From positions 62,001-126,000 of the forward strand of contig JAJTHE010000021.1 in assembly GCA_021298815.1 (NCBI GenBank): a stretch of DNA of 64,000 bases. The letters are read 5' to 3'. The position numbers and the translations under genes are program-made. Source of the stretch: Betaproteobacteria bacterium. GTDB taxonomy: Bacteria; Pseudomonadota; Gammaproteobacteria; Burkholderiales; CAIKXV01. Shown in pieces: positions 41,786 through 50,519 of this stretch (the first letter of the stretch is position 1; every line of letters starts with the position of its first letter). Under the pieces are notes generated by a model. It was given only the letters and a program-made list of their open reading frames with translations, was not told the origin of the DNA and searched no databases.

Positions 41786-42256
41786 TCAGGCCATCGTCGA
41801 AGCGGCGCGCTTCACGGCGCGCACGATGCGCACGTGCGTGCCGCAGCGGCAGAGGTTCCCGGCCAGTGCCGCGCGGATCTCCTCGTCGCTGGGCGAGCGG
41901 TTGCGCTCGAGCAGGGCCTTGGCCTGCATGATCATGCCGTTGATGCAGTAGCCGCACTGCACGGCCTGTTCGTCGATGAAGGCCTGCTGCAGCGGATGCA
42001 GCCTGCCGGCATCGCCGATGCCTTCGAGCGTGGTCACCGGCTTGCCCGCCGCGGCAGACACCGGCACCGAACAGGACCGCACGGCCTGCCCGCCCAACTG
42101 CACCGTGCAGGCGCCGCATTGGCCGAGCCCGCAACCGAACTGCGGTCCGCGCAGGCCGACCTGGTTGCGCAGCGCATAGAGCAGCGGCATGTCCGGGTCG
42201 TCCACCGTGACGCGGGTGGTGCGCCCGTTGACCCGCAGGGCGTACGTGTGTGCCAT
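41786..42256 (-). CDS. [2Fe-2S] subunit of the IorAB-type hydroxylase
   Basis: The 156-residue protein has both cluster domains. The plant-ferredoxin type is C42-x4-C47-x2-C50 with C62, and the helical domain has C101-x2-C104 and C136-x-C138 (NLCRCGTH). All eight ligands are intact. It passes electrons from the molybdenum centre in the large subunit to an outside acceptor. I start at MAHTYALRVN; the frame extends upstream but without family similarity. The large subunit starts 13 bp downstream. Upstream is a 243-bp divergent region shared with B15. Confidence 0.92.
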   Translation of the reverse strand: MAHTYALRVNGRTTRVTVDDPDMPLLYALRNQVGLRGPQFGCGLGQCGACTVQLGGQAVRSCSVPVSAAAGKPVTTLEGIGDAGRLHPLQQAFIDEQAVQCGYCINGMIMQAKALLERNRSPSDEEIRAALAGNLCRCGTHVRIVRAVKRAASTMA

Positions 42257-42332
42257 GGGTCCGATCCCCCGATGTGGTTTCCCTGGCCCCGGTCTTCGCG
42301 GGGATCCGATGACACCCAGCATACACCGACAC

Positions 42333-42370
42333 TTGACGATCGCGCGCGGGCCTCCGAACATGCGCGATCG
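42333..42370 (+). promoter_or_regulatory. promoter with flanking inverted repeat before B15
   Basis: TTGACG (42333-42338), 17 bp and GAACAT (42356-42361) resemble the TTGACG-17-GAGCAT pair upstream of B5 and the MetE-like gene. A perfect 9-bp inverted repeat, CGATCGCGC (42337-42345) and GCGCGATCG (42362-42370), brackets the spacer and -10 box, as an operator would. The region also separates B15 from the divergent iorAB genes. Confidence 0.5.
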
Positions 42371-42499
42371 CTGCAGTTTGGCCCGGCTCTTGCTTGCCGT
42401 GCGTTGGCCATCCGCTGGCCATCCGTTCCCTCATGTCAACCGTACTGGCGAAGCCTCGTGACCTCCCGACCGTCCCTTCCTTCCGTTCCTCCGCGCCGC

Positions 42500-43480
42500 G
42501 TGGCCGTCCCGCGCCGATCCATCCTTGCCCTGCACCTGGCCACCATGCCGGCCCTGCTGCCCGCGCTCCTGGCAACGCCAGCTTTCGCCCAGTCCTGGCC
42601 CGAGAAGCCGATGCGCATCATCGTGCCCTGGGCGCCTGGCGGCAGCACCGACATCGTCGGGCGCATGCTGGCGTCCGACCTGTCCAGGCGCTTCAGCCAG
42701 AACGTGGTGATCGAGAACCGCGCCGGTGCGGGTTCCATCGTCGGCCTCGAGTTCGCCGCCGCCGCCGCCCCGGACGGCTACACCTGGATGCTAACCTCCA
42801 CCGGCTACGGCTTCATCATCCAGAAGGCCAAGGTCGACCTGGTCAACAGCTTCGCGCCGGTCGCGATGATCGGCACCAGCGACAGCGCGCTGGTGGTGCA
42901 CCCGGCGTTCCCGGTGAACAACGTGAAGGAACTGATCGCGATCGCGCGCAAGCGGCCGAACGAGATCAACTTTGCCTCCTCCGGCATCGGCGGCTTCCCC
43001 CACCTGAACACCGAACTGTTCATGCTGCTGTCGAAGACGCGCATGACGCACGTGCCGTTCAAGGGCGGCGGCCCGGCGCTCGCCGACAACGTCGCCGGCA
43101 ACTCGCAGCTGCAGATCGGTTCGCTGCCCGGTGCGCTGCCGTTCATCAAGAGCGGGCGCCTGCGGCTGATCGCGATGGGCGGTCCGAAGCGCAACCCGGC
43201 CTTCCCCGACGTGCCCACCATAAACGAGTCCGGCCTGCCGGGCTACGAATCGCAGATCTGGTTCGGCCTGTTCGCGCCGCGTGCGACGCCGCCGAACATC
43301 ATCGGGCAGATGCACGGTGCGATCAACGCCGTGCTCGAGACGCCAGACATGGTGCGCCGGCTCGACGAGCAGGGCGTGATGATCTCGCGCCGCACCACCG
43401 CCGAGTTCGCGAAGCTGATGGAAGTCGAGACCGCGAAGTGGGCGAAGGTGATCAAGGCGGCGAACGTCACCGGCGAATGA
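42500..43480 (+). CDS. Bug/TctC receptor B15
   Basis: I take the GTG at 42500, giving 326 residues with leader MAVPRRSILALHLATMPALL, cleaved after AFA-QS. A GTG at 42458 would add 14 residues, and neither has a clear RBS. The loops are PWAPGGSTD and HVPFKGGGPA. The strand after the first loop reads TSTGYGFIIQKAKVDLVNSF, without the usual YDP. It is followed by B16 after 80 bp in the same direction, a tandem receptor pair with no enzyme. Both might serve the iorAB genes across the divergent promoter. Confidence 0.9.
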   Translation: MAVPRRSILALHLATMPALLPALLATPAFAQSWPEKPMRIIVPWAPGGSTDIVGRMLASDLSRRFSQNVVIENRAGAGSIVGLEFAAAAAPDGYTWMLTSTGYGFIIQKAKVDLVNSFAPVAMIGTSDSALVVHPAFPVNNVKELIAIARKRPNEINFASSGIGGFPHLNTELFMLLSKTRMTHVPFKGGGPALADNVAGNSQLQIGSLPGALPFIKSGRLRLIAMGGPKRNPAFPDVPTINESGLPGYESQIWFGLFAPRATPPNIIGQMHGAINAVLETPDMVRRLDEQGVMISRRTTAEFAKLMEVETAKWAKVIKAANVTGE

Positions 43481-43508
43481 CCGCGCCCGCATGGGCATCC
43501 CTCACCGA

Positions 43509-43536
43509 GCGCACCTGATCCAGCGCACCTGATCCA
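43509..43536 (+). repeat. two tandem 14-bp repeats between B15 and B16
   Basis: GCGCACCTGATCCA occurs twice without a gap (43509-43522, 43523-43536), and GCGTACCCA begins a decayed third unit. The repeats lie just before the B16 RBS. They may be replication slippage or a short regulatory array. Another 14-bp-period repeat precedes B19, with a different sequence. Confidence 0.7.
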
Positions 43537-43560
43537 GCGTACCCACCCGGAGGCCTGAAG

Positions 43561-44550
43561 ATGACCGTGAAGACCGGTACAGCGGCACTGTGCGCAGCAA
43601 TGATCACCGTTTCACCCCTGGTCGCCAGCCTCTCGCAGGCGCAGGATGCATGGCCGTCCCGGCCGATCACGCTGATCGTGCCGTTCCCGCCCGGTGGCGC
43701 GGGCGACATCGTCGCCCGGCCGCTGGCAAACCAGCTCGAACGTCTGTTCAAGCAGCCGGTCATCGTCACCAACCGTCCCGGGGCCGCGGGTGCGATCGGC
43801 ACCGCGGCGGCGGCCGCAGCGAAGCCCGACGGCTACACGCTGCTGGTGACGATCTCCTCGTTCAGCACGGTGCCCGAGGTCGATGCCCTGTTCAAGCGGC
43901 CGCAGGCCTTCACCCGCGAACAGTTCATCCCGATCGCCCGCCTGACCGCCGATCCGCCGCTGCTGGTGGCCAACCCGGCGGCGCAGTGGCGATCGGTGAA
44001 GGAACTGGTCGCCGCCGCACGCAAACGGCCGGGCGAGATGTTCTACGCGCACTCGGGCCTGTATGCCCCGCAGCACACGGCGATGGAGATCTTCGCCACC
44101 GCGGCAGGCATCCGGCTGCAGGACGTTCCCTACGTGGGCGGTGCGCCCGCGATGGCGGCGGTGCTCGGCGGGCATGCCACCATGCTGGCTGCCTCGCCTG
44201 CCCTGTCGTCGCCGCATGTAAAGGCAGGCAAGGTGCGGGTCTACGGCACCTGGGGTGCCGAGCGCAACGCGCTCTACCCCGACGTGCCGACGCTGATCGA
44301 GCTCGGCTACAAGGCCGAGTTCTACAACTGGACGGGGGTGTTCGCCCTGCGCGGCACGCCTGAGCCTGTCGTGCGCCAGCTGCGCGACGCGGTGCGCCAG
44401 GTCGTCACCGGCGAGGAATACCGTTCGGCGATGTCAAAGGTGCTGACGCCGGTGGCCTTCCAGGACTCCCCGGAGTTCCAGAAGTTCCTCGAGGTGGACG
44501 CGCGGCGGGTGGGCGAGGCGATCCGGACGATGCGCAAGCCTTCGGAGTAG
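43561..44550 (+). CDS. Bug/TctC receptor B16
   Basis: The 329-residue precursor has leader MTVKTGTAALCAAMITVSPL, cleaved near SQA-QD, and GGAGG upstream. The loops are PFPPGGAGD and DVPYVGGAPA; Val replaces the Lys of PYKG, removing a positive charge near the ligand. Other departures are VTNRPGAAG in place of VENR, RPQAFTREQFIPIARL instead of YDPVKDF, and AHSGLYAPQHTAMEIFA. It is one of the most divergent exported receptors here and may bind a larger or less charged ligand. It converges on the methyltransferase gene with 15 bp between. Confidence 0.9.
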   Translation: MTVKTGTAALCAAMITVSPLVASLSQAQDAWPSRPITLIVPFPPGGAGDIVARPLANQLERLFKQPVIVTNRPGAAGAIGTAAAAAAKPDGYTLLVTISSFSTVPEVDALFKRPQAFTREQFIPIARLTADPPLLVANPAAQWRSVKELVAAARKRPGEMFYAHSGLYAPQHTAMEIFATAAGIRLQDVPYVGGAPAMAAVLGGHATMLAASPALSSPHVKAGKVRVYGTWGAERNALYPDVPTLIELGYKAEFYNWTGVFALRGTPEPVVRQLRDAVRQVVTGEEYRSAMSKVLTPVAFQDSPEFQKFLEVDARRVGEAIRTMRKPSE

Positions 44551-44565
44551 GCAACTCGGCGGCCT

Positions 44566-45084
44566 TCAGCGCCGGACTGCCACCCGCTGCACCATCGCAG
44601 GCTTCGGGCTCGCGACCTCGCCCTCCTCGAACGCCAGCACGGCCAGGCCGGGGAAGGCGGTGCGAAGTTCCCCCGGCCGCAGCAGGAACGCCGGGTTGGT
44701 CGGCCGTCCGAAGCGCTCGTTGCCGAGCATGAACGTTTCGTAGACCAGCAGCCCGCCTGCGTCCAGGGCGGCTGCGATCCGCGGGAACAGCGGGCGATGC
44801 AGGTAGTTGGTGACCACGATCGCGGCGAAGCGTCGCTCGCCCAGCGGCCACGGGCTGCCGTCCTCGAGGTCTGCCGGGATGTACTCGACGCCGGGCAGGT
44901 CGCGCAGGGTGTCCGGTCCGCCAGGGTCGAGCGGCTGCCGGTCGACCGCGACCACCGGCAGGCCGCGCGCCGCGAACCAGCGCGCGTGGCGGCCGCTGCC
45001 GCAGGCGAGGTCGAGCACCGGGCCGGTGGCGACCTGGGCGCCCCAGCGGGTGACCCAGGGAGAGGGCGGGATGGGCAGCGTCAT
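44566..45084 (-). CDS. class I SAM-dependent methyltransferase (TehB-like)
   Basis: The 172-residue single-domain protein has motif I VLDLACGSGRHARWFAARG, motif II VVAVDRQPLD, and the acidic stretch VEYIPADLEDGSPWPL before VVTNYLHRPLFPRIA. That is the TehB-like small methyltransferase pattern. I start at MTLPIPPSPW (45084); longer frames run into the divergent synthetase. Such enzymes methylate small compounds, sometimes tellurite or selenite or thiols. It diverges from the synthetase across 70 bp and is not clearly part of a transport module. Confidence 0.82.
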   Translation of the reverse strand: MTLPIPPSPWVTRWGAQVATGPVLDLACGSGRHARWFAARGLPVVAVDRQPLDPGGPDTLRDLPGVEYIPADLEDGSPWPLGERRFAAIVVTNYLHRPLFPRIAAALDAGGLLVYETFMLGNERFGRPTNPAFLLRPGELRTAFPGLAVLAFEEGEVASPKPAMVQRVAVRR

Positions 45085-45154
45085 GTCGCGATGGTATTCG
45101 AGCCCCGGGGCTGAAGTCGCATCGTCAGGCCCCCGATCTGCTACCGTCCGGCGC

Positions 45155-47335
45155 ATGTCCCTCTCCCCATACCTCTTCTCCCCCCGCGGCATCGCCATCG
45201 TCGGCGCCAGCGGCGACATCACGCGCTTCGGCGGCCAGACGGTACGTGCGCTGAACACCTCGGGATATGCCGGGGGCATCTACCCGGTGAATCCGAAGTA
45301 CGCCGAGATCGATGGCCGCCGGTCGTATGCGTCGGTCTCCGCGATCGACGGGCCATGCGACCTCGCGGTGATCGCGCTGCCGGCGGCACACGTGGCCGGT
45401 GTGGTGGCCGAGTGCGCGCGCAAGGGCATCGGCCATGCGGTCGTTCTGGGCGGCGGCTTCCGCGAGATCGGGCCCGAGGGCGAGCGGCTCGAGCAGGAGA
45501 TGCTCGTGGCTGCGCGGGCCGGCGGCGTACGGCTGATCGGGCCGAACTGCATCGGGCTGGTGAACGTGCATGCCCACGTGGTCGCGGCGTTCGGCAGCCT
45601 GACCCGTCCGCCGAAGCTGCAGCCCGGCGGCGTGTCGGTCGCGGTGCAGAGCGGCGGCTTCGGCATGAGCGTGGTGATCCAGGCGGCGATCGCCGGGGTG
45701 GGCTTCCGCCATGTCGTTGCGACCGGCAGCGAGTCGGACATAACGATGCCGGAACTGCTCGACCACTATGTAGACGACCCGCAGACGAAGGTGATCTTCG
45801 CCTACATCGAAGGCGTGGCCGACGGACGTGCGCTGATGGCTGCGCTTGATCGCGCGCGCGCGGCGGGCAAGCCGGTGGTGGTGTGGAAGGCGGGCAAGAC
45901 GGGGCAGGGCGCGCGCGCGGCGGCTTCGCATACGGCCAACCTCACGAGTACCTATGCGGTCTACCGCGCGGCGCTGCACCAGTGTGGCGTCGTCGAAGTG
46001 TCGAGCGCGGAACAGGTGGTTGATTTCCTGGTCGGGCATGCGGGCGCGTCACTGCTGGCGTCGGAGGCTGCGCAGCCGTCATGGCCAGCCCGCGTGCCGA
46101 AGGGGCGCAACGTGGCGATCGTCACCAACACCGGCGGATCCGCGGTGGTGTTCGCCGATGCGGCCGACGAAGCGCAGCTGTCGCTGGTGCCGTTGGGCGA
46201 GGTGACCCAGGCGCGGCTGCGCGAGCTGCTGCCGCCACTGGCGGCCGTGGGCAACCCGGTGGATACCACCGCCGGCTATCCGCGGCCGGAGCACGAGGCG
46301 TCGTTCCGCGCGGCGTTCGAGACGCTGCTCGCCGACCCGGAGGTGCACCAGCTGTGCGTGCTGTTCGGTACGATCATGGGCCCGTCGTTCGCGCTCGGCG
46401 CGCGCGTGCTGGCGGAGGCGGCGGTGAAGTTCGACAAGCCGGTGTTCGCGGTGAGCGCGGTGCCGGCGTCGGTGTCGAGCGTCGGGCACGCGTTCTTCGC
46501 CGGGGCCGGCATACCGCTGCTGTCCTCGCCCAACCGCGCGGCGCAGGTGATGGGCCAGCTCGCCGATTTCGCGCAGGCGCGCCGGCGGGGCGCGGCGGTC
46601 TCGCCGACCGCGCAGGTGCCGCCCCTTCGGCATCCGCTGCCGGCGGGCGATGTCACGCTCGACGAGCTCGAGAGCAAGGCGGTGCTGCGGGCGGCCGGCA
46701 TCCCGGTGACGGCCGATGTCTGCATTCCGCTCGATGCGGCGCTGCTGCAAGGCGGGCGCAGCGGGCAGGCACGGGACGCCGGGAAGATCGCCTTCCCCGT
46801 CGCGCTGAAGCTGCTGTCGCGCGACATCGCGCACAAGAGCGACATCGGCGGGGTGCGCGTGGGCATCCGCGATGCGGCCGCGCTGGTCGAGGCGGCCCGT
46901 GAGATGCTGTCGCGGGCGTGCGCCGAGGCGCCCGAGGCGCGGCTGGGCGGGCTGCTCGCCTGTCCGATGGTCGAGGGTGGCATCGAGACGATCGTCGGCG
47001 TGGTGAACGACGAGACCTTCGGGCCGGTGGTCGCGCTCGGGCTCGGTGGCGTGCTGGCCGAGACGCTGAAGGACGTGGTGTTCCGCATCGCGCCGTTCGA
47101 TCGCGACGAGGCGTGGTCGATGATCGCCGAGCTGCGTGCGGCCGCGGTGTTCGACGGCCCGCGCGGCCGGCCGGTGGCCGACCGGGCTGCGCTGGCGGAT
47201 GTGCTGGTCAAGGTGTCGGCGCTGGCGTGGACGCTGCGCGAGCGCATCGCCGAGCTCGACATCAACCCGCTGGTCGTGCGGGCGGACGGCGAGGGGGTGG
47301 TGGCTCTGGATGCGCTGCTGGTGCTGCGCGGCTGA
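45155..47335 (+). CDS. acyl-CoA synthetase, NDP-forming (ACD family), copy 2
   Basis: The 726-residue protein shares the CoA-binding, ligase and ATP-grasp order of copy 1: IAIVGASGDITRFGGQTVRA near the start, GLVNVHAHVVAAFGSL, ASHTANLTSTYAVYRAA around the active-site His, and VALKLLSRDIAHKSDIGGVR near residue 550. The two differ widely along their length, so this is an old paralogue, not a recent copy. Copy 1 is fused to receptor B5; this one converges on B17, the receptor at the end of the TctBA operon. I start at MSLSPYLFSP, although the RBS is poor. Confidence 0.88.
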   Translation: MSLSPYLFSPRGIAIVGASGDITRFGGQTVRALNTSGYAGGIYPVNPKYAEIDGRRSYASVSAIDGPCDLAVIALPAAHVAGVVAECARKGIGHAVVLGGGFREIGPEGERLEQEMLVAARAGGVRLIGPNCIGLVNVHAHVVAAFGSLTRPPKLQPGGVSVAVQSGGFGMSVVIQAAIAGVGFRHVVATGSESDITMPELLDHYVDDPQTKVIFAYIEGVADGRALMAALDRARAAGKPVVVWKAGKTGQGARAAASHTANLTSTYAVYRAALHQCGVVEVSSAEQVVDFLVGHAGASLLASEAAQPSWPARVPKGRNVAIVTNTGGSAVVFADAADEAQLSLVPLGEVTQARLRELLPPLAAVGNPVDTTAGYPRPEHEASFRAAFETLLADPEVHQLCVLFGTIMGPSFALGARVLAEAAVKFDKPVFAVSAVPASVSSVGHAFFAGAGIPLLSSPNRAAQVMGQLADFAQARRRGAAVSPTAQVPPLRHPLPAGDVTLDELESKAVLRAAGIPVTADVCIPLDAALLQGGRSGQARDAGKIAFPVALKLLSRDIAHKSDIGGVRVGIRDAAALVEAAREMLSRACAEAPEARLGGLLACPMVEGGIETIVGVVNDETFGPVVALGLGGVLAETLKDVVFRIAPFDRDEAWSMIAELRAAAVFDGPRGRPVADRAALADVLVKVSALAWTLRERIAELDINPLVVRADGEGVVALDALLVLRG

Positions 47336-47355
47336 TCAGCGGTTCCCGGGAAGGG

Positions 47356-48372
47356 TCATGGCCGGATCCCCGCATCCCGGATCGCCTTGCCCCATTTCGC
47401 GATCTCCGCCTTGTGGAAGGCGCGGAACTCCTCGGCGCTGCTGCCGACGCCCTCGATGCCCAGGCCGGCAAAGGTCTCGGCGGTCTCCGGTGCCTTCACC
47501 GCCCTGACCACCGCGGCGGTCAGCACCTGCGCGATCGGCCGCGGCACCGCCGCCGGTGCGCACATGCCCTGCCAGCTCACGCCCTCGAAGCCGGGCACGC
47601 CGCTGTCGGCGATCGGCACCAGCGACGGCATCAGCGGCGAGCGCGTGCGCTTGGAGATGCCCAGCGCGCGCACGCGGCCCGACTTGATGTGCTGCACCGA
47701 TGCGCTGATGGAGTCGAACATCATCTGCAGGTTGCCGGCGAGCAGGTCGTTGGTGGCCGGTGCCGTGCCCTTGTAGGGCACGTGCGTCGCCTTGATGCCG
47801 GTCATCGACACGAAGATCTCGGTGATCAGGTGCGAGGCCGAGCCGATGCCGGCCGACCCGAAGCTGATCGAGCCCGGCTTCGCCCGGGCGAGCGCGATCA
47901 GCTCCTGGACGCTGCCGGCCGGCGAGTTCGCCGGCACCAGAAGGACGAACGGTGCGCTGGAGACCATCGACAGCGGTGCGAAGTCGCGGATCGGGTCGTA
48001 CTTAACTTTCGACAGCAGCGGGTTGAACACCGCGACGCTGGAGGTGCAGAGCAGGATTGTGTGGCCGTCGGGCCGCGCGGCCGTTGTGAGTTCGGCCGCG
48101 ATCGAGCCGCCGGCACCCGCACGGTTGTCGACCACCACCGTCTGCCCCATGTTCTCGCCCATCTTCTGCGCGACGATGCGCGCGACGATGTCGGCGACGC
48201 CGCCGGGTGCGAAGGGGACGATCATGCGCAGCGGACGCTCGGGAAAACCTGGAGATTGCGCGGCTGCCGGGGCGGAGGGCACCGCGAAAAGGATGGCAAG
48301 GGCGGCGATGGTTCCCTGCGCAGCCAGTGCTGGCCGGCGGGCGTGAGCCGGATGGTGGAGCGGACGGAACAT
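47356..48372 (-). CDS. Bug/TctC receptor B17, last gene of the TctBA operon
   Basis: The 338-residue precursor has a long leader (MFRPLHHPAHARRPALAAQG, then a hydrophobic core cleaved at AAA-QS) and AAGGAGG upstream. The loops are PFAPGGVAD and HVPYKGTAPA, both near consensus. It follows tctA by 47 bp in the same direction. That makes B17 the likeliest cognate receptor of the channel, with B18 at the front of the operon as the other candidate. It converges on the second acyl-CoA synthetase, 20 bp away. Confidence 0.93.
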   Translation of the reverse strand: MFRPLHHPAHARRPALAAQGTIAALAILFAVPSAPAAAQSPGFPERPLRMIVPFAPGGVADIVARIVAQKMGENMGQTVVVDNRAGAGGSIAAELTTAARPDGHTILLCTSSVAVFNPLLSKVKYDPIRDFAPLSMVSSAPFVLLVPANSPAGSVQELIALARAKPGSISFGSAGIGSASHLITEIFVSMTGIKATHVPYKGTAPATNDLLAGNLQMMFDSISASVQHIKSGRVRALGISKRTRSPLMPSLVPIADSGVPGFEGVSWQGMCAPAAVPRPIAQVLTAAVVRAVKAPETAETFAGLGIEGVGSSAEEFRAFHKAEIAKWGKAIRDAGIRP

Positions 48373-48419
48373 CGGCAGGGCCTCCTTCGGTGCAGTATGG
48401 CACGGAGGCGTTTGCCGAT

Positions 48420-49931
48420 TCACCCCTCTGTCTCGAGTTTCACCCGCCGGCCGCGGAAGCGCAGGCGCCGGATCGCCCAGGGCGCGCACAGCGACACCGC
48501 GGTGAGCGCGAGGAAAACGACCACGATCGGGCGCTCGAGCAGCAGGTGCAGGTCTCCCTGGGTCATGATCATCGACTGGCGCAGCGCCTCTTCCATCCGG
48601 CCGCCGAGCACCAGGCCCAGGATCACCGGCGCGAGCGGAAAGCCGTGCCGGCGCATGTAGAAGCCGAGCACGCCGAAGCCGCAGAGGAACAGCAGGTCGA
48701 GCAGCTGCTGGTTCGTGTTGTAGACGCCCACCACGCAGATCACCATGATCACCGGCAGAAGCAGGGTCATCGGTACGTAGAGCAGGCGCACGAACAACCC
48801 GACCAGCGGCAGGTTCAGGATCAGCAGCATCACGTTGCCGACGTACAGCGCGGCGATCAGCCCCCAGGCCACTTCGGGATGCTGGGTGAACATCAGCGGG
48901 CCGGGGTTGATGTTGAGCGAGATCAGCGCGATCAGCAGGATCGCGGTGGTGCCCGATCCGGGTATGCCAAGCGTGAGCATCGGCACCATCGCACCCGCGC
49001 TGGCGGCATTGTTCGCGGACTCGGGTGCAGCCACGCCCCGGATCTCGCCCTTGCCGAAGCGCTCGGGATGCTTGCTCACCTGCGTTTCGACCGAGTACGA
49101 CAGGAACGAGGCGACGCCCGCGCCGGCGCCCGGCATGATGCCGACCAGGAAGCCGATCACGCTGCCGCGGCCGATCGAGCCGAGGCTGTCGCGGATCTCC
49201 CTCAGGGAGATGAACAACCGGTGCCGGATCACGCTGCGCGCCGTGCCCGCTCGAAGCTCGTTCGTGTTCAGCAGCACTTCCGAGATCGCGAAAAGCCCGA
49301 TGGTCACGATCAGGAACTCGATGCCGTCGAGCAGCTCGGGCATGTTGAACACGAAGCGCTGCACGCCGGTGACGTCGGTGCCGATGGTGGAGATCATGAG
49401 GCCGAAGGTCATCGCCAGCAGGCCCTTGGCGAGCGAGTTTCCGGACAGCGCGGCCACCGACGACAGGCCGAAGATCATCAGCACGAAGTACTCCGGCGGG
49501 CCGAAGCTCAGCGCCCAGTCGGCGATCGCGGGTGCGAAGAACATCAGCGCGACCACGCCGCTGGTGCCGGCGATGAAGGAGCCGATGGCGGCGATGCAAA
49601 GCGCCGGCCCGGCGCGTCCCTGCAGTGCCATCTGGTGGCCGTCCAGGCACGTGACCACCGAGGAGGTTTCCCCTGGCACGTTGAGCAGGATGGATGTCGT
49701 CGAGCCACCGTACATCGCACCGCTGTAGAGCGCGGCCAGCATGATGACTGCGCCCACCGGGTTCATCGTGAGCACGATCGGCAGCAGCACCGCCAGCGCG
49801 CCGGCCGGGCCGATGCCGGGCAGCACGCCGACCACGGTGCCGAGGAAGGCGCCGATGAACGCCAGCATCAGGTTCTCGGGCCGCAGTGCCACTTCGAAGC
49901 CGCTTGCCAGCAACGGCAGTACGTCTCCCAT
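48420..49931 (-). CDS. tctA: TctA, large membrane subunit of tripartite tricarboxylate transporter
   Basis: The 503-residue polytopic protein has about 11-12 hydrophobic segments and both halves of the internally repeated TctA fold. Signature motifs are GVLPGIGPAGALAVLLP near residue 35, GGSTTSILLNVPGE near 75, GIMPGAGAGVASFLSYSVE near 262 and GIPGSGTTAILLIALI near 323. It forms the ion-coupled path for carboxylates delivered by Bug receptors. The start is adjacent to the tctB stop (49932), so the two are translated together. No second copy is in the window, though 20 intact receptors are. Confidence 0.95.
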   Translation of the reverse strand: MGDVLPLLASGFEVALRPENLMLAFIGAFLGTVVGVLPGIGPAGALAVLLPIVLTMNPVGAVIMLAALYSGAMYGGSTTSILLNVPGETSSVVTCLDGHQMALQGRAGPALCIAAIGSFIAGTSGVVALMFFAPAIADWALSFGPPEYFVLMIFGLSSVAALSGNSLAKGLLAMTFGLMISTIGTDVTGVQRFVFNMPELLDGIEFLIVTIGLFAISEVLLNTNELRAGTARSVIRHRLFISLREIRDSLGSIGRGSVIGFLVGIMPGAGAGVASFLSYSVETQVSKHPERFGKGEIRGVAAPESANNAASAGAMVPMLTLGIPGSGTTAILLIALISLNINPGPLMFTQHPEVAWGLIAALYVGNVMLLILNLPLVGLFVRLLYVPMTLLLPVIMVICVVGVYNTNQQLLDLLFLCGFGVLGFYMRRHGFPLAPVILGLVLGGRMEEALRQSMIMTQGDLHLLLERPIVVVFLALTAVSLCAPWAIRRLRFRGRRVKLETEG

Positions 49932-50504
49932 CTAGAACGCCCGCCCGAAGGCGAGGAGCGTGCTGGGCGGAAGCTTGATGCCCAGGCCCATGTGGAACAC
50001 CAGGAAGATCACGCCGGTGGCCAAGACGGCATAGGCCAGCGCGCTGCGCCAGCGCGGATGGCCCAGGTAGCGGAAGGTCACGGTCAGGAACACCACGGTC
50101 GACAGCATGAAGCCCAGCCATTCGAATGCCAGCACGTAGGCGAGCAACAGCCCTGCCGGCACCAGGGCGGGAAGGTCGGGGTCGGGGTCGGGGTTGGAGG
50201 CCGTGGCAGGGGCGATGGCGGCACCGGCTCCGGTGACATCGGTGCCGGCGGCGTCATCGCCGGACGCATCCGCCCTCGATGCAGGCCCGCCGTTGATGAA
50301 CAGCACGACGCACAGCAGGACGCCGAACGCCGCCAGCACCGCCGGGAACAGCGCTGGGCCGATCACGTCGCCCTGCAGGGCGGCGGACAGCTCGGAGCCG
50401 CCCCATCCATAGAGCAGCACGATACCCAGGCAAAGAAGGGCGATGACGCGGTCCGCGCCCAGGCGATGCCGGGGTCCGGGCTGGCTGCCGCTCGACGTTG
50501 CCAT
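49932..50504 (-). CDS. tctB: TctB, small membrane subunit of tripartite tricarboxylate transporter
   Basis: The 190-residue protein has two N-terminal helices (VIALLCLGIVLLYGWGG and FPAVLAAFGVLLCVVLF), a periplasmic or cytoplasmic linker and two further hydrophobic segments at the end (LLLAYVLAFEWLGFMLSTVV, YAVLATGVIFLVF). The linker, residues 77-115, is Ala-, Asp- and Pro-rich with a DPDPDPD stretch and is longer than usual. TctB stabilises TctA and is needed for uptake. The stem-loop at 50505-50518 covers its RBS. Confidence 0.92.
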   Translation of the reverse strand: MATSSGSQPGPRHRLGADRVIALLCLGIVLLYGWGGSELSAALQGDVIGPALFPAVLAAFGVLLCVVLFINGGPASRADASGDDAAGTDVTGAGAAIAPATASNPDPDPDLPALVPAGLLLAYVLAFEWLGFMLSTVVFLTVTFRYLGHPRWRSALAYAVLATGVIFLVFHMGLGIKLPPSTLLAFGRAF

Positions 50505-50518
50505 CGGAGCGCGCTCCG
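50505..50518 (-). promoter_or_regulatory. 14-bp palindrome over the tctB ribosome-binding site
   Basis: CGGAGCGCGCTCCG is fully self-complementary and fills all but one base of the gap between the cupin stop (50520) and the tctB ATG (50504). In RNA it can form a five-pair stem with a CGCG loop that buries GGAG, the tctB Shine-Dalgarno sequence. It may damp translation of tctBA relative to the upstream genes. The stem is visible; the effect is inferred. Confidence 0.45.
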
Positions 50519-50519
50519 C

